Source of the DNA: Cymodocea nodosa
Lineage: Eukaryota; Streptophyta; Magnoliopsida; Alismatales; Cymodoceaceae
Length of the DNA stretch: 64,000 nt
Reading direction: 5' to 3'
Assembly: GCA_036874045.1 (NCBI GenBank)
Contig: JAZBRI010000011.1
Location: forward strand, 7,011,001-7,075,000
Every line of letters starts with the position of its first letter. Positions within the stretch are counted from its first letter, which is position 1. The notes beneath the pieces were generated by a model, which was not told where the DNA came from, did no database searches, and was given only the letters and a program-made list of their open reading frames with translations. A program made the position numbers and the translations under genes. Shown in pieces: positions 37,067 through 49,824 of the stretch.

Positions 37067-38460
37067 TTTCTGACTGCGAGCAAATGACACTCTTTTCTAT
37101 TTGCCAAAAACATAATGCTTGCACATGTCAATACAAGCAATCTTGTGTCCTTCAAACTTGCCTAGACTACTCAGCTTCTGCATTCCTTTCTATCCCAAAT
37201 GACCCATCCTTGAGTGCCACATGACAAAAAAATCATGCTGACCAGATGTAGCTGATGTAGCTGCACCAACAATTGGAGTGCCCTGTAGAATGTATAAGGG
37301 ACCAGATTTGGTTCCCTTCATAACAACTAATGAGCCTTTTAGTATTCTGATCTTCCCCTCACCACCTGCATATCTATAACCCTTAGCATCAAGGGCCATT
37401 AGTGAGATCAGACTTTTTCCAAGCTTTGGGACGTGCCAAACATCCTCTAGAATTCTAACTGTGCCATCATGTAGTTTAAATTTTATAGTGCCCACACCAA
37501 CTCTAGAATACACATCGTCATTGACCAAGGTCACTTAACCACCCTCCACCTGTTCGTAGGTGTCAAAATACTCCCTAGTCGGAGTCATATGATGTGAAGC
37601 TCCTGAGTCCATAATCCACTAATCATCAGAATAGGCATTGCAACAAACTGTAAGAGAAAAGTCATCACCTGACGCAGAACTGGTTTCTGCTACAGTAGTC
37701 TTTACTTTGTTTATAAGCTTGGGACAATGTGATTTCCAGTGTCTTTCCTCCTTACAGTAATGGCAAGTATCCCTAGAGTACTTGCCCTTCGACTTGCTTC
37801 TGCTTCTATTCTTCCCTCCACCTTGTCTTTGGCTTCTTCCCCTATTCTCTTGCAGCTGAGTTGAGAGGCCAACACCACTTGCCTCATTTCTACCATGCAC
37901 CATGTGCCTAAGCTCCCTAGAATGAAGGTTGGACCTCACTTCCTCTAGTGTAATTGAATCTCTTCCAACTACACAAAACTGAACAAAGTTTTCATAACTC
38001 AATGGGAGTAAACAAAGCAAGATAAGAGCTAGATCTTCATCTTCTATGATTACTCCAATATTCTTGAGTTCCATCAGAATAGTATTTAGCTAATCTAAAT
38101 GCTGCTTGAGAGGTACACCTTCTATCATCTTTAAAGAGAACAGTCTTTACTTTAACAACAATTTGTTTGTTAAAGACTTAGTCATATACAATAACTCAAG
38201 TTTCTGCCAAAGACCTAAAGAGGTAGATTCATCAGCAACTTCTATTATAACTTCATTAGACAAACACAATGAGATGGTGGAGTGAGCTTTCTCCTCCTGC
38301 AATTCAAACTCTAGCAAATTTCTGTTCAAACTAGTTTCCTTATTTAAAGGAGCCCAAATACCTTGTTGCTTTAGAAGTACTTTCATCTTAATTTGCCATA
38401 AGCTGAAGCTATTCTTACCATCAAACTTTTCTATCTTCAACCCCGAAGTATTCATGTTTT
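37067..38460 (-). pseudogene. Tork-type copia gag, zinc knuckle, protease/pre-integrase
   Basis: The minus strand starts near 38455 with MNTSGLKIEKFDGKNSFSLW, the classical Tnt1/Tork gag start, followed by the gag core (LLCLLPLSYENFVQF). A CCHC zinc knuckle (CHYCKEERHWKSHC, about 37722-37765), then the protease-linker and GAG-pre-integrase region with VWHVPKLGKSLISLMALD and MWHSRMGHLG (about 37200) follow. RT and RNase H of this element are not present beside it. Several breaks. Confidence 0.88.
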
Positions 38461-38975
38461 CAAATCAACAAACAACCAGCAATACACACAATTCTGCGGC
38501 AAGGTACACAATAGCAAGCAAAATCTTAACAACAATATGCTACTGAAACTACTGATTTCAACGAAATGCAATCAGCCACAAGCCAAGCACACTACTTAGC
38601 ACAAAACAGTAGCAAATACTCGCACAAACCAAGCACAAAACCACAATCACAAAATGCCCAAAATCTGACAATCAACGAGTCACTCGTCTAGAAAACTACT
38701 GTGCCCTAGCCAGATGCCTCTTGCTATATCTCTCTGAATACAAAACTTCTGACCACGAAATTTTAAAGGAAGTTCAAAAAGCTTACAACATGTCCTCAAA
38801 ATTTGAGATACAATGGAGCACGAACGAGGAAGGCACACGAGTTGGCGTCGGAGTGTGCAGACTGGCACCAGCGACGACGGTAATTATGGCAATGGAGAGA
38901 TCCCTTGCGGAAATGGCTTGAACCTTGATGAAACTCTTCGAAACTTCAAATGCACGTCTGGAGATGTCCAACCTC
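38461..38975 (-). mobile_element. Untranslated leader of the Tork-type element
   Basis: Non-coding stretch between the primer-binding site and gag; it becomes richer in G and C towards the LTR. Short open frames here show no recognisable domain. Confidence 0.6.
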
Positions 38976-38987
38976 GCTCTGATACCA
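38976..38987 (-). other. Primer-binding site, tRNA-Met type (Tork)
   Basis: The minus strand reads TGGTATCAGAGC, the standard initiator-tRNA-Met site of plant copia elements, two bases inside the LTR end (TGTTGTGTGG on the plus strand from 38990). Confidence 0.9.
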
Positions 38988-38989
38988 GT

Positions 38990-39370
38990 TGTTGTGTGGA
39001 AAGATCAATCAAACGTGGAGCATCTAGGGATGGCGTGGAGAAGAGATCAACGAGGGTGAAAGGAATGCAAGTGGAGAATTCAGAAGAACAACAAATTTAC
39101 GTGGTTCCCCAACATGAGTACGTCCACGGGTGATCAATCTATCATGATTCCTTGTTGTATGGTTGCTGGTACAAAGAAGGGGGAGAATGAAATCTAGGGA
39201 TTTGGCTTGTTCTTTTCTCCCTTGGACGAGGATGACCCCTTATATAGGGGCAACTATGGGTGATACCCAAAAGACAAGTTTGCCCTTGTACAAATTATCA
39301 AAGAAATACAACCATATACAATGACATATACATATACTTGATGGAAGACACATGCATCACAGTTTGAGCT
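38990..39370 (-). mobile_element. 5' LTR of the Tork-type element (outer end uncertain)
   Basis: Begins at the primer-binding site. Contains tatataggggcaac near 39243, which on the minus strand gives a TATA-like start, and typical short copia LTR composition. The outer end could not be fixed; it may lie near 39370 or further out if the GC-rich DNA belongs to it. Confidence 0.6.
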
Positions 39371-40330
39371 CAGGAGGTCGCACCTCGACATGTATGACCT
39401 TCATCTAGGGCGCGCAAGCTCGTTTTTGCTGTTTCCCAGCCCGCCGAAAAAGGTAGTCGTCGCCGAAGACGACGGTTGCCTCAACATCAGGGTTCCGGCG
39501 AGCATCGGGGTTCTATTGGACCGTTCAATCTCGTAGTGGTGAGATCTGGTCCGTCTGATCGCACGGTTAAGTTTTTATTGTCCGATCTTTTCTTTTCATC
39601 GCGTGAGATCCAACCATCGGATATCATCGCGATGCATCCACGCCATTCGATTAGATTTAATATCTGATTGATCTCAGCCATCCGCTCAAAATCAAGATGC
39701 TTGATCTCGACCACTGGATTGCTCTGTTGAGGACCGTCAAATCTAGATCTGAGGGTTCTCCAAGTCGTCCAGTCCCGACCGTCAGATTCAGATTTGACGA
39801 TCCTACCGTGAGCCTCCTGCTGGCAACGCGTGCTCCACTACATCGGCCGCTCCACTGCGCCACAGCCGCTTCGACATGCGACGCCGTCCTAGTGCACTTC
39901 GTTGCACCACCGCTGCTCCGACGTGTTTCGCCGTCCCACTACACTATCGCCCTAGCTCGCATACTTTTTCAGGCGTCACATCGCGTTGTCATTCCTACAC
40001 GACACCGCATGTTCACAACCGCGATTGTGCCTGGTGTCTTTGCCGGCGTTTCGCCACTAGGCCTTTGTCGACGCCATGTGCATGTCGGCACCAGCATTTA
40101 GCAGTGAGAGGACAACAAACCTCAAGATTGAGGTTCACGGATTGCCAGATTTCAGCGACGTTGCCGGAGAAGACGATACTGTCGTCCCTCCGACGGCCCC
40201 CTTGGCCATCCGATATTCGACGACCGAGAATATCTCGATCGTACGCATGTCCTGGACAGGCATGGATCCGGTAAACTTAAAGTTTACCCAGATTCAGGTC
40301 GCCGTACCTAGATCCTATAATCAGATCCAA
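39371..40330. other. GC-rich island of unknown origin
   Basis: Strikingly rich in G, C and CpG compared with the surrounding DNA, with repeated phrases such as GACCGTC/GACGGT, CCGTCAGATT and CATCGGAT. Several overlapping frames are open on both strands because of base composition, but none shows a recognisable domain and they have low-complexity Arg/Pro/Ser composition. It could be the long leader or LTR of a retroelement. Confidence 0.4.
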
Positions 40331-40985
40331 GCTTAATGGATTAAACCCAGGTTACCGGTTAACCCAAGATTAATCCAAGGCTCCAGCCTGGATTAATCGA
40401 TTATAGCCGGTTAATCCAAATTGAGTGACCAGCTAGACCGATTAATGCAGCCAGCTAACGAGTTGATGTCATGATGATGTCACGCCCGTCTGCTAATATC
40501 ATCATACTATTTGATGACGTCACTATCTCGTTTGTTGATGTTAGCACTACTTAAATTGGTTTAATTTAAGTACTACCCTCTAAGAGGGCCCTATCACTCT
40601 TTCATGTGATACCTTAGAGGGGGAATATTACTTGTTTGGGTGTATTTCGGGCCGTTTTTACCTCAAGGGAGGTCCCTTTTGTACAAAAGCCCCTAAGGAT
40701 AATTTTATCTTGGACCTTTCTACCCTTGGAGGTTGCCTGACAACAATAATGACTTGTGGTACCCCAAGGGAGGATGTCAAGTCTATGACTTTGATTTCCT
40801 AGGCCCGTCATGCATATTTTATGCATGACCCTTCTACCATTGGTTGACTTTTTATAATAGTCAACCCCAAAGGCTTTTGCCTTTACTTGGGCCTTCTAGG
40901 CCTAGGGTTTCTTGCCTTCCCAGACCTGTGTTTAAGTAGATCTTTTGAGTGATCCCACAAATAAGTCACCCCCTAGTGGATCCGG
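40331..40985. other. Unclassified repeat-like segment with GGTTAATCC words
   Basis: Reiterated GATTAATC/GGTTAACC/GGATTAATCGATTA words at about 40345-40450, then TGATGTCA words (40465-40530) and CCTCAAGGGAGGTCCC / CCCCAAGGGAGGATG phrases near 40660-40775. Probably part of an LTR or small retroelement; no coding region. Confidence 0.35.
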
Positions 40986-40989
40986 TCAA

Positions 40990-41882
40990 CTATGTTCACC
41001 TTGTCATTCTTCTGGAAACATTTCAATAGCAACAGTCTCTGTAACAATTTGTATATCAGCAACACGTATATCTATATTTGATATATACAACTGTCTCTAT
41101 ATGAAAGAATGTTCTATATCTATTTGTGGAATAGAATCATCTTGTATTTCTGAAATTTGTATATGTGAGACATTGGTAGACAACAACTGCCAACTTCTGC
41201 CCCATAATCCTGTCTTTTTCTTTTTCCGACTATATGTCTGTAGTGTTTCAGGTTGTGCAAGAGGTTCTAAAATTGTCTTAATTTCTCTTGTTAAAGGCAC
41301 CTAGGGTCTTGATAGTCCTTCACCATGATGCTTAGGTGGTAATAATGGAATATAGAGTTTTAAGCTCTCCACCTCTGCCATTTTGAGTTGATAAACTCTT
41401 TGTCCTTCACTTCGAATGCCCATTTTGCTAATGGTAGTTTTCTTTTCATCTATATACTGTTTAATATCATCTAAAACAGCTGGGGGAAAATAATGTTGGA
41501 AATACAAGGATTGAAATTCCCTGTTTGCATTTTCGATCATTGGTCCCCACTTCTTTCCATAATAGGTGATAGATTGTACGGATGTCTCTGGTACATGTCC
41601 AGAACTTACAACCGCAGGGTTAGGTTGTAAATTTCTTTTCCATAAATGCAATGCGGAAAGTTCAGTCTGTTTTAGTCTAAACTGTGTTTCAACATAATTT
41701 CGAATAAATTTCCAATAGAAATTTTTCTCATCTTGAACATCTTTTCTTATTTCATGTAGTACTTCGTTTGAAAAAGTGTACCTGAAGTAAATGTCGTTGA
41801 TTTCACTTTGTATTTTCTGAATTTTCAGCTCTCTTTTCAGCACTTTGGTCATTCTACCACGTCCTCTTCCATGTCCTGACAT
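40990..41882 (-). pseudogene. Accessory ORF of the SIRE element (N-terminal part)
   Basis: The minus strand opens with MSGHGRGRGRMTKVLKREL, a basic Gly/Arg start, then a charged helical stretch (193 intact codons to 41301), with more of the frame recognisable to about 40990. It follows the pol of the SIRE element (43915-46946) in the same orientation after a spacer, the place where SIRE elements carry their env-like ORF. Direct similarity to the Athila ORF N-terminus is weak; only the arrangement and charged character are alike. No signal peptide or transmembrane segment is visible. Confidence 0.55.
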
Positions 41883-42119
41883 TGTTGATTAATCTTCGCT
41901 TTGCACTATAGAACTTAGTGGAAGGAAATATTGTGAAGCTAGGGTTTTACCAAGGTAGAAACACGAAAAGTTGTTAGTAAAACATTTATAACTCTTCGAG
42001 TTTATAAATGGATAAACGGATTCAATCATTGAAATCATAAATATAAGATCCGTTACTGATAAATAACTCGAGTGCTTGCAATAATTGTACAAGTTTTACA
42101 ACCAACAATTGCAGAATAC

Positions 42120-42800
42120 TTAGTGTAACTGCTCATATAAAGAAAATAACTTCAGGCTAAGTGAAAAGTGAGAAAACTCGAAGACTTATGATAACTGTTC
42201 GAGTTTCTCGAAGGAATATGTGTGAAAAGTCGAAGAGTTAAACATAACTGTTCAAGTTTCAACTGAGACATTATAAAGTAGTGAAATTCAACACGTGCAC
42301 AATTTAAACTTAAGGTGTTCAGAAAGTTTCGGAGACTTATAAACCTAACTATCCGATGCTCAGGTGCATTTCGGAGAGTTACAGATAACCTTCCGAAAGA
42401 TAACTTAAGTCAATCTTCCAGATCACAACACGTGTACTAAAGTAGTTTTATAATAAAGAGATGTTTCGGACAGTTACAAATCTAACTTTCCGATGCCCAG
42501 ATGCATTTCGGAGAGTTACAGATAACTTACCGAAAATCCACTTAAGTCATGCATTATGGTTTTCACACGTGTACTTCAGGAAATAATAAAATAGTCTATT
42601 GAACGTTTTAAAATACAACTATCCAATACTTGCAATATAACTTGCCGAAACAATAGAAAATTTGGATACTTAAGAAGTAAAACACTTGCAAGTCACCGAC
42701 AGTTCAGAAATGTACTTAATTAAAGTGTATTTCTTGAAATTATGCAGATTCTTTCATGAAAACATATAATAGTTCATAAGAGATGAATTATTATACGAGA
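42120..42800 (-). promoter_or_regulatory. Tandem inverted-repeat region upstream of the SIRE accessory ORF
   Basis: Two to three imperfect units of about 130-140 bp (42240-42600), each with TTTCGGAGAGTTACAGATAA, a CCGAAA partner, ACTTAAGTCA and CACGTGTAC. Nearly the same cassette is found in the U3 of the Athila LTR at 6060-6230. Position and orientation fit an internal promoter or enhancer for the ORF starting at 41882. Confidence 0.5.
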
Positions 42801-43914
42801 AATTGCTCCCCCTACATAAATGTAGTGTAAAGAATTTATAGCATACTTAATCTAGGTTGCTAAGCCCTAAGTAGATTTGGCTTTAAAAGGTCAAATAGCT
42901 TACTTAAAGAGGATGCTAAGCCTTAAATAGATTTGAGTCTCTCCTTTTTTTTTTAATTTGAATTAAATACAGAAATAAATAGTAGAGTTAACAATTTAGA
43001 CTTTCTAGCTTTTATCTTATTTAGTTTTCAAAAGATAATTCATAGAAATATACCTTCAGAAACTTAAAAGAATTCAATAATGAGTACACAACTTAAGACA
43101 ATAAATATCGTACATTATGTGTAAATAGTAGATAATAACAAAAAATAACAAGGATTATATGCACAGATTATGGTAGGATTATTATAACACCTTAAAAGAT
43201 AAATTAAGCTTAAGTACATTGCCCCTTTTTTTTTATATTCATATATATATATTATGTATTACCTCCCACAATATCATCTTTTTATATAATCACAATCCCT
43301 TGCTTAGAGGAAAGATAACCAGTTACTCAATGAAAGTGAGAATAGGTAAATTTTTTTAAAAAAAATATATAAGTTGAATTACTTGCAAAATGTGTTTTCA
43401 GTCAACACATCCCAAACCAGTTGGTTTAAGTGACTAGGGTTTAAGATCCTCCAACGGACTTAATTACTCAAGTAATTGCAGACAAAAATAAACAAAAAAC
43501 AAAACAAGACAGTAAATTAAATTAGAGGCAACCGCAAGATTTAATTTTTCTAACAGAATGTTAATAACTTTCCTTTAATAAAAGTACATACTTTCTATGT
43601 ATTTTCCTGTTAAAATCTCTATAATAGCATATACATAAGTAACAAAAATATAGTTGGCACTCACATTGAATCAATGTAACTTTCTTTGAGTAATCTTTTC
43701 TGAATTTTTCTTAAATAAATTGATTTCAATAAAAATCAAAATTTCATAAATTCTTAACTACTAGAAATATTGCAATTCGAAAATAGATATTTTGTTTTGT
43801 TTTTTTAAAAAAAAAATAATAAAGACATTAAATTCTAAAACTACCTTTATAACAAACCAAAATACAATGAACATGATAATTTAAATATCAGATAACCTAC
43901 AGATACCAAGTTCT
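42801..43914 (-). mobile_element. Post-pol non-coding region of the SIRE element
   Basis: AT-rich, no gene, with purine/pyrimidine runs (near 42948, 43225 and 43800) and the phrase gctccccctacat near 42806. It lies between the end of pol and the accessory-ORF region, equivalent to 2017-2759 in the fragmentary copy. Confidence 0.6.
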
Positions 43915-46900
43915 AATCATAATTTTGAGAAAGTATTTTCATTTAAGGATTTTGTAAATAGATCTGCTAATTGTTCTATGGTAGGAACAAAATTTAATAC
44001 TATTTTTCCTTTTATAGCATTATCCCTTAGAAAATGATGTCAAACTTCTATATGTTTTGCTTGTGAATGTAAGACAAGATTTTTAGATAAACTTATTACA
44101 GAACTACTATCACAGAAAATCTTAGTTGTTTCATAATCTAAATTAAAATCTTTTAAGGTTTGTCTGATCCATAGGATTTGAGCATAGCAAACTATATATT
44201 CAACTTCAATTGTAGATAATGCTACACAATTTTACTTTTTGCTGAACCATGACACTAAAGAATTACCTAACAATTGACAAGTGTCACTGGTGCTTTTTCT
44301 TTCAGACTTACATCCTGTGAAATCAGCATCACTATAACCTACTAAGTTTAAAGAATTGTGTTTAAAGTAAAATAGTCCAAAATTGATGGTTCCTAATAGA
44401 TATTTAAAAATTCGTTTAACAGCAAGTAGGTGTAATTCCTTAGGATTAGATTGATATCTAGCACAAATACATACACTAAACATAATATCTAGTCGGCTAG
44501 CTGTTAAATAGAGTAATGAACCAATCATACTTCTATATTATTTTACATCTACAATTTTTTCTAGAGTCATCTTTATCCAACTTGGTGATAGTACTCATTG
44601 GTGTATTCTTTGTTTTAGTGTTGTCTAAACCAAACCTCTTTAATAAATCTTGAGTATATTTTTCTTGTGAAATAAAAGTACTCTAATCTAATTGCTTAAT
44701 TTGTAAGCCTAGGAAAAATGATAATTCACCCATCATACTCATTTCAAATTGATTAGTCATGTCTTTCAAAAATGACTCAACTAATTTATCATTTGTTGCT
44801 CCAAATATGATGTCATCTACATAAATTTAAACTACTAATATATCTTTTTCGATCTTCTTGATAAAAAGAGTGTGATCTGCCTTTCCCATAGAATACCCTT
44901 TTTCCATAAAAAATTTAGATAATCTTTCATACCAAGACCTAGGAGCTTGTTTAAGGCTATATAGTGTCTTCTTAAGCCTGTAAATATACTCAGGATGTTT
45001 TGAATCTTCAAAACCTAGAGGTTGTTTTACATACACTTCTTTTATATATCCATTTAAAAAAGCAGTCTTAACATCCATTTGATATAATTTGAAATCCATA
45101 TAACAAGCATAAGCTAACAAAATTCGTATTGATTCTAGTCTAGCAATAGGAGCAAATGTTTCATCATAGTCAATTCCTTCCTCTTGCTTGTAACCTTGAG
45201 CAACTAATCTAGCTTTATTTTTAACTATATGTCCATCTTGATCTACTTTGTTTCTAAATACCCACCTTGTTCCTATTATGGACTAATTTTCAGGTGGTGG
45301 AAGTAGACCCCATACCTCATTTCTTATAATTGATTTAGCTCATCTTGCATAGCTAAATACCAAAATTCATCTTCTAAGGCATCTTCAATTTTCTTAGGTT
45401 CTAGTAAAGAAACAAATGAATAAGCACCACAGATGTTGACTACTGATGATCGAGTCCTAACTCCTTGATTAGGATCGCCTATTATCTGATCAATAGAATG
45501 AGATGAAGCATAACGCTAATTTCTATGTTGTTCCACATTTTCTATAGGTATGACATTATTTTCTTCTAAATTTTCATCATTCAAACTTAGATTTCTTATT
45601 CCGTCAGATAATCTATCAATTTCTCTGTGAACATCATTTGGTACTATTTCTGGGAGAATTTCTGAATCAAAGTTTTCAGCATGTCTTAAATTCAAATGAG
45701 AATTTTCATGAAATTTCACATGTAGGGTTTCCTTAATGGTTTTTGTTGATTTATTATAAACTCTATATGTTTTACTTCTAATGGAATAACCAACAAAAAT
45801 TCCTTCATCTGATTTGGCTTTAAATTTGTCTCTTCGTTCCTTAGTGTTTAAAATAAAACACTTACAGCCAAAGGGTTTTAAATAACTTATTTTGGGAACC
45901 CTGTTATATCATATCTCATAAGGAGTTTTATCTAAAATTAGTCTTAGATGTACCCTATTTATAACATAGCATGCTGTATGAATTACTTCTGCCTAGATAA
46001 ATAGGGGTAACTTATTCTTATTTAACATGGTTCTGGATATTTCCTAAAGTGATCTATTTTTACGTTCTACTATCCCATTTTGTGAAGGAGCTCTTGGAAA
46101 TGAGTACCTATGATCTATGCCTAATTCTTCACAAAAGGTATCCATTTGATCATTTTCAAATTCTGTACCATGATCACTTCTAAGTTTTTGAATTTTAACA
46201 TTTTGCTCATTCTGAACTTTATTATAGAATATCTTAAATATTTCAAAAAATTCAGTTTTATTAGCTAGAAAATAGACCCAAGTAAATCTAGAATAGTCAT
46301 CAACTAGTACAAAAGCATAATGTTTACCTCCTAGATTGGTTGTTCTAGTAGGTCCAAATAAATCCATATGCACTAGTTCTAATACTCTTTTACTTGTTAT
46401 TTCATTTAAGCTTTTAAATGATGTTTTATGTAATTTACCTAGTTGACATGCATCACACATAAACTTTTTCGAGTACTTAATACTAGGTAAACCTCTAATT
46501 AGATTCTTTTTAGACAACTTTTGTAATAATTTTAAGTTTGAGTATCCTAGCCTTCTATGCCATAAAATGACTTCATTCGATTTTGCAATTAAGCAAGCAT
46601 TGTCTTTAATAATATCAGAAGGCAAATTTAGAATACAAACAGATCCTTTCTTGTATACAGTGAATAAAATTTCATTTGTAGACATGTCCATAATTTTACA
46701 GGAATCTTTTTCAAAAATTACTCTGTAAATCTTCATTAAAACAGGAACACTCAATAAATTAAAACCTAAGTTTTTCACTAATAAGACATCATTTATAAAG
46801 CATTTCTCAGTTACCTGAACCTTGCCAAACCTAAGGATATTTGTTTTGCTTTTATTTCCAAAGGTAACTTGTCCGTTCTTGGTCTTTATTATTTCTGTAA

Positions 46901-46946
46901 GTAATCGTATATCTCCAATCATGTGGCTGGATGCTCTACTATCCAT
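43915..46946 (-). pseudogene. SIRE/Maximus copia pol: protease, integrase, RT, RNase H
   Basis: In minus-strand order: protease region (MDSRASSHMIGD, at 46946); GAG-pre-integrase with LWHRRLGYSNLKLLQKLS; integrase core with HMDLFGP, SDHGTEF and VERKNRS giving the D, D and E positions (300 intact codons, 46044-46946); RT with [19 protein letters not shown] and [16 protein letters not shown] (44827-45120); RNase H with YSDADFTGCKSERKSTS (44232-44528) and the LADLFTKS-type tail. The order integrase-before-RT is that of Ty1/copia. Moderately decayed, with a fair number of breaks. Confidence 0.92.
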
Positions 46947-46999
46947 TATCCATTTTGATTTGTGTACCTACAAAACAGTCAAAAAGAGATTTTATCTCT

Positions 47000-48988
47000 T
47001 GGAACCCATTTTTGAGTGGGTCCAAGAATTTTAGAGAGAGTCATATCAAAATAATCTGTATTTTTAGACTTCAACTTATCTATTTTCTGATAATTATTTT
47101 TGCATTTCTTTCTCTTAGTGTTATAATTATCAAAACATTTATCTCCATGTAAACTAGAGTTGAAATTTTCATTTCTGACATTATTTGATTTCCAATATCC
47201 GATATTCTTTAAATATGAAGAAAATTGATCGAGAATATTAAAATTCTCAAATGTCTTAGCTTGATTTTTCTGAAAATTTCTTTTGAAATTCTTGCATCGT
47301 GTGCTATCATTTATATGTTGCATTTTATCAACTTGCACATATTTTTCTCCCTTTTTGATTATACACGGAATAGTTTTTTTTCTTACTATTCTTAGTACTG
47401 GAAATAAAGACATTATTTTTAGCAGTACCATCATGAAATATATAATTTTCAGAAGATGCATCGTGTAAACTAATACCATGTTTTTCTACATTTGATATTT
47501 TATTACTAAGTTCATTTGTTATAATTTGACTATTATTCCATTTTCTTAATATAGTCTTTTGATCGCAAACTTTAATCTTTAATACATTAATTTCTGAATT
47601 TAAATTAGTAATAGTCAGTTCCAGTTTTTTAATTTCATAGATCATTTTCTTCTTATTAGCAATTAAATTTTCACAATCAACATGTAATTTTCTTTCTATA
47701 GCAGTGAACTTTAAAATTTCCTATGCATGCCTTTGATTTTATTCTTTAAATTTATTCAACGTAGAGTTCATAAAATCAATCTTATTTTTAGATTCATTTA
47801 GCATTTTCCTAGTGTTCTTTCTTTCTATTTTGACTTTCTTATATTTTCTGGCCAATCTATTATATTCAACAAGTAATCCATCAAAACTATCAAAATTAGC
47901 ATTTTGATCAAAGGATACCTCACTAGATTTTGCCATAAAGCATACATTTGCCAGATTTTCTTCTGAATCTGATGTTGATGAGGATTCGTTGTCTGATGTT
48001 GAATCCTTTGTTTCTTCACTTTGTGAAGCTGAAGAGTCATCCCATGTCACTTTAAGCGCCCTTCTCTTTCTGAATTTCTTATTCCTGAAATTCCTCCTTG
48101 AATTTTTCTTATCTTTGTTGAGAAGACAATCAGTTTGAAAGTGACCCGGCCTATTGCACTTGTAGCATATACTTTTGTCTTTCGTGAATGACTTCTCCAT
48201 ATCTCCAGATGTCTTTGCTAACCTGAAGTTCCTGCGTTTCTTCGACAGATTTCTAAATTTTCTGGTCAACAAGAGTAAATCATCATTAGAATCACTAGTG
48301 ACTTCTGAGACTTTATCAGCCTCAAAAACCAGATTTCTTCTAGGATTTTTCCCTTTTGGATCTAAATGTTGTACTTCATAGGCTGTCAGATTTCCTATGA
48401 GATCATCGAGAGTATATGTATTTAAGTCTTTGGATTCTTCAATAGATGTTGTCTTTTGAGCCCAAATTTTAGTTAAAGATCTAAGGATCTTTCTTACCAA
48501 GTCTTTTTCCTCGAATTTCTTGCCTAAAGATTTTAATGAACTTACAATCTCAAGAAAACGGGAAAACATGTTAGAGATACATTCATTTTCGTGCATTTTA
48601 AAAAGCTCATATTTATGTATTAACATATTGATCTTAGATTCCTTAACCTGATTAGTACCTTCATTGGCAACTTCTAATACATGCCATATCTCGTATGCAG
48701 TTTGATATACAGAAACTTTATTAAATTGATCATGAGATAAGGTACAAAACAAGATGTTTAAACCTTTAGCATTCAGTGTCATTCACTCCTTTTCATCAAA
48801 AGTCCAAGTATCATATGGAGTTGTAACTAACACTATAGTATTGCTAATTATATGCTATAATTTGAAATCAATTGACTGAAAGAATACTTTCATCTTATAT
48901 TTCCAATAGCCATAATTGCTACCTTCGAACATAGGAGGACGATTAGTGGTCTGTCCTTCAGTCATAACTAAGATTTCAGAATTATCCA
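47000..48988 (-). pseudogene. SIRE/Maximus copia gag
   Basis: Starts near 48988 with MDNSEILVMTEGQ and PPMFEGSNYGYWKYKMKVF, the SIRE gag signature. The core follows (YEIWHVLEVANEGTNQVKES, FSRFLEIVSSLKSLGK), and a zinc knuckle CYKCNRPGHFQTDC (about 48130-48175). Then come a basic Arg/Lys patch, an acidic Ser-rich stretch (SSASQSEETKDSTSDNESSS) and a long coiled coil, a layout typical of SIRE elements. 347 codons are intact between 47739 and 48782. Confidence 0.92.
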
Positions 48989-49081
48989 TTTTAAACAGAT
49001 GATTTGAAGTAAATAATAGGAAAAACCGATTCCTAAATAGAGAAATGAAGGCTTTTAATTATGATAATAATGATGCTGAAA

Positions 49082-49095
49082 GCTTTGATACCAGT
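49082..49095 (-). other. Primer-binding site of the SIRE element
   Basis: The minus strand reads ACTGGTATCAAAGC directly after the LTR end; TGGTATCAAAGC is a tRNA-Met-type copia primer site. Confidence 0.85.
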
Positions 49096-49815
49096 TGTAG
49101 GATCGTTTGTATCACAAGAGGGAGGGTGAATTGTGTCTTTAATAATTAAATATTAGCGGATAAAACAAGAACACAAAACACTCGTAAATGAAATTCTATT
49201 CTTTTATTTCAAAACAGAATTTACAATATCTTTTCAGCTCAATTCCTTTCTTTACGGTTTTGATACAATAATGTTTGATATACAATTCAAATAGGAAAAC
49301 AAAGCTCTTATTCAAAACTAATTTTGAATTGTATAAAACCTAATCTTTATGCACACAGCTTATTTCTTTCTCTTTGCTCAGCTTCTATATCTCTTCTTCT
49401 CTAGTTGTTGAATTTTCAGACTTCTTACATTTGCAGCTCCTTTTCTGAAATTGCTTGGAATTTCAAACTTCTTCTGATGTTGGAGAATTTTTCAAAATAT
49501 GAATATTCAAACTTAACTTTTTAGTTAGGGATCTAGATTGAATATTAAGACTTGGTTTTTGAGATTGAGATCCTTTGTTGTAATGTAGCTCGTACTCTCT
49601 ATTAGTAGTCGAACTCTTTAGTTGTCATTCACGTTCAGCATGTTTATCCACTTGATTCATAATCCACGTACTAATTTTCTCTTTAATCCAAATTACTATC
49701 TTTTTAAGTTTCCATGATCTCCACTCATAGATACATCAAAACTTTATCGTATAGAAATAAACTAGGGAGTGAAATACATATAATTAAATATAAAGGATTT
49801 TGTCATTATCAAACA
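49096..49815 (-). repeat. 5' LTR of the SIRE element (about 720 bp)
   Basis: On the minus strand runs from TGTTTGATAATGACAAAATC to CGATCCTACA, directly before the primer-binding site. The C-run (CACCCTCCCTC) near its 3' end is typical. The same LTR type is seen at 2968-3236. The matching 3' LTR is not in the window; the 3' end of the element has been replaced by other insertions. Confidence 0.85.
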
Positions 49816-49824
49816 GGGAAAGAT

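Noticed and set aside
38976-38987. tRNA-Met-like sequence, considered as a tRNA gene remnant
   Set aside because: Only 12 bases match and they abut an LTR end; it is a primer-binding site, not a tRNA gene.
39697-40274. Two overlapping frames of 132-134 codons in the GC-rich island
   Set aside because: Overlapping each other in different frames with Arg/Thr/Pro-rich composition and no recognisable motif; most likely a base-composition effect.
41301-41882. Accessory ORF start considered as a host nuclear protein (MSGHGRGRGR start)
   Set aside because: Its place after copia pol in the same orientation, with broken continuation, fits an element-borne ORF better than a host gene.
42120-42800. 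First read as an Athila LTR in minus orientation
   Set aside because: It carries LTR-like words but no LTR ends, no U5 signature and no triple stem-loop. It lies directly upstream of an accessory ORF, so a regulatory region fits better.
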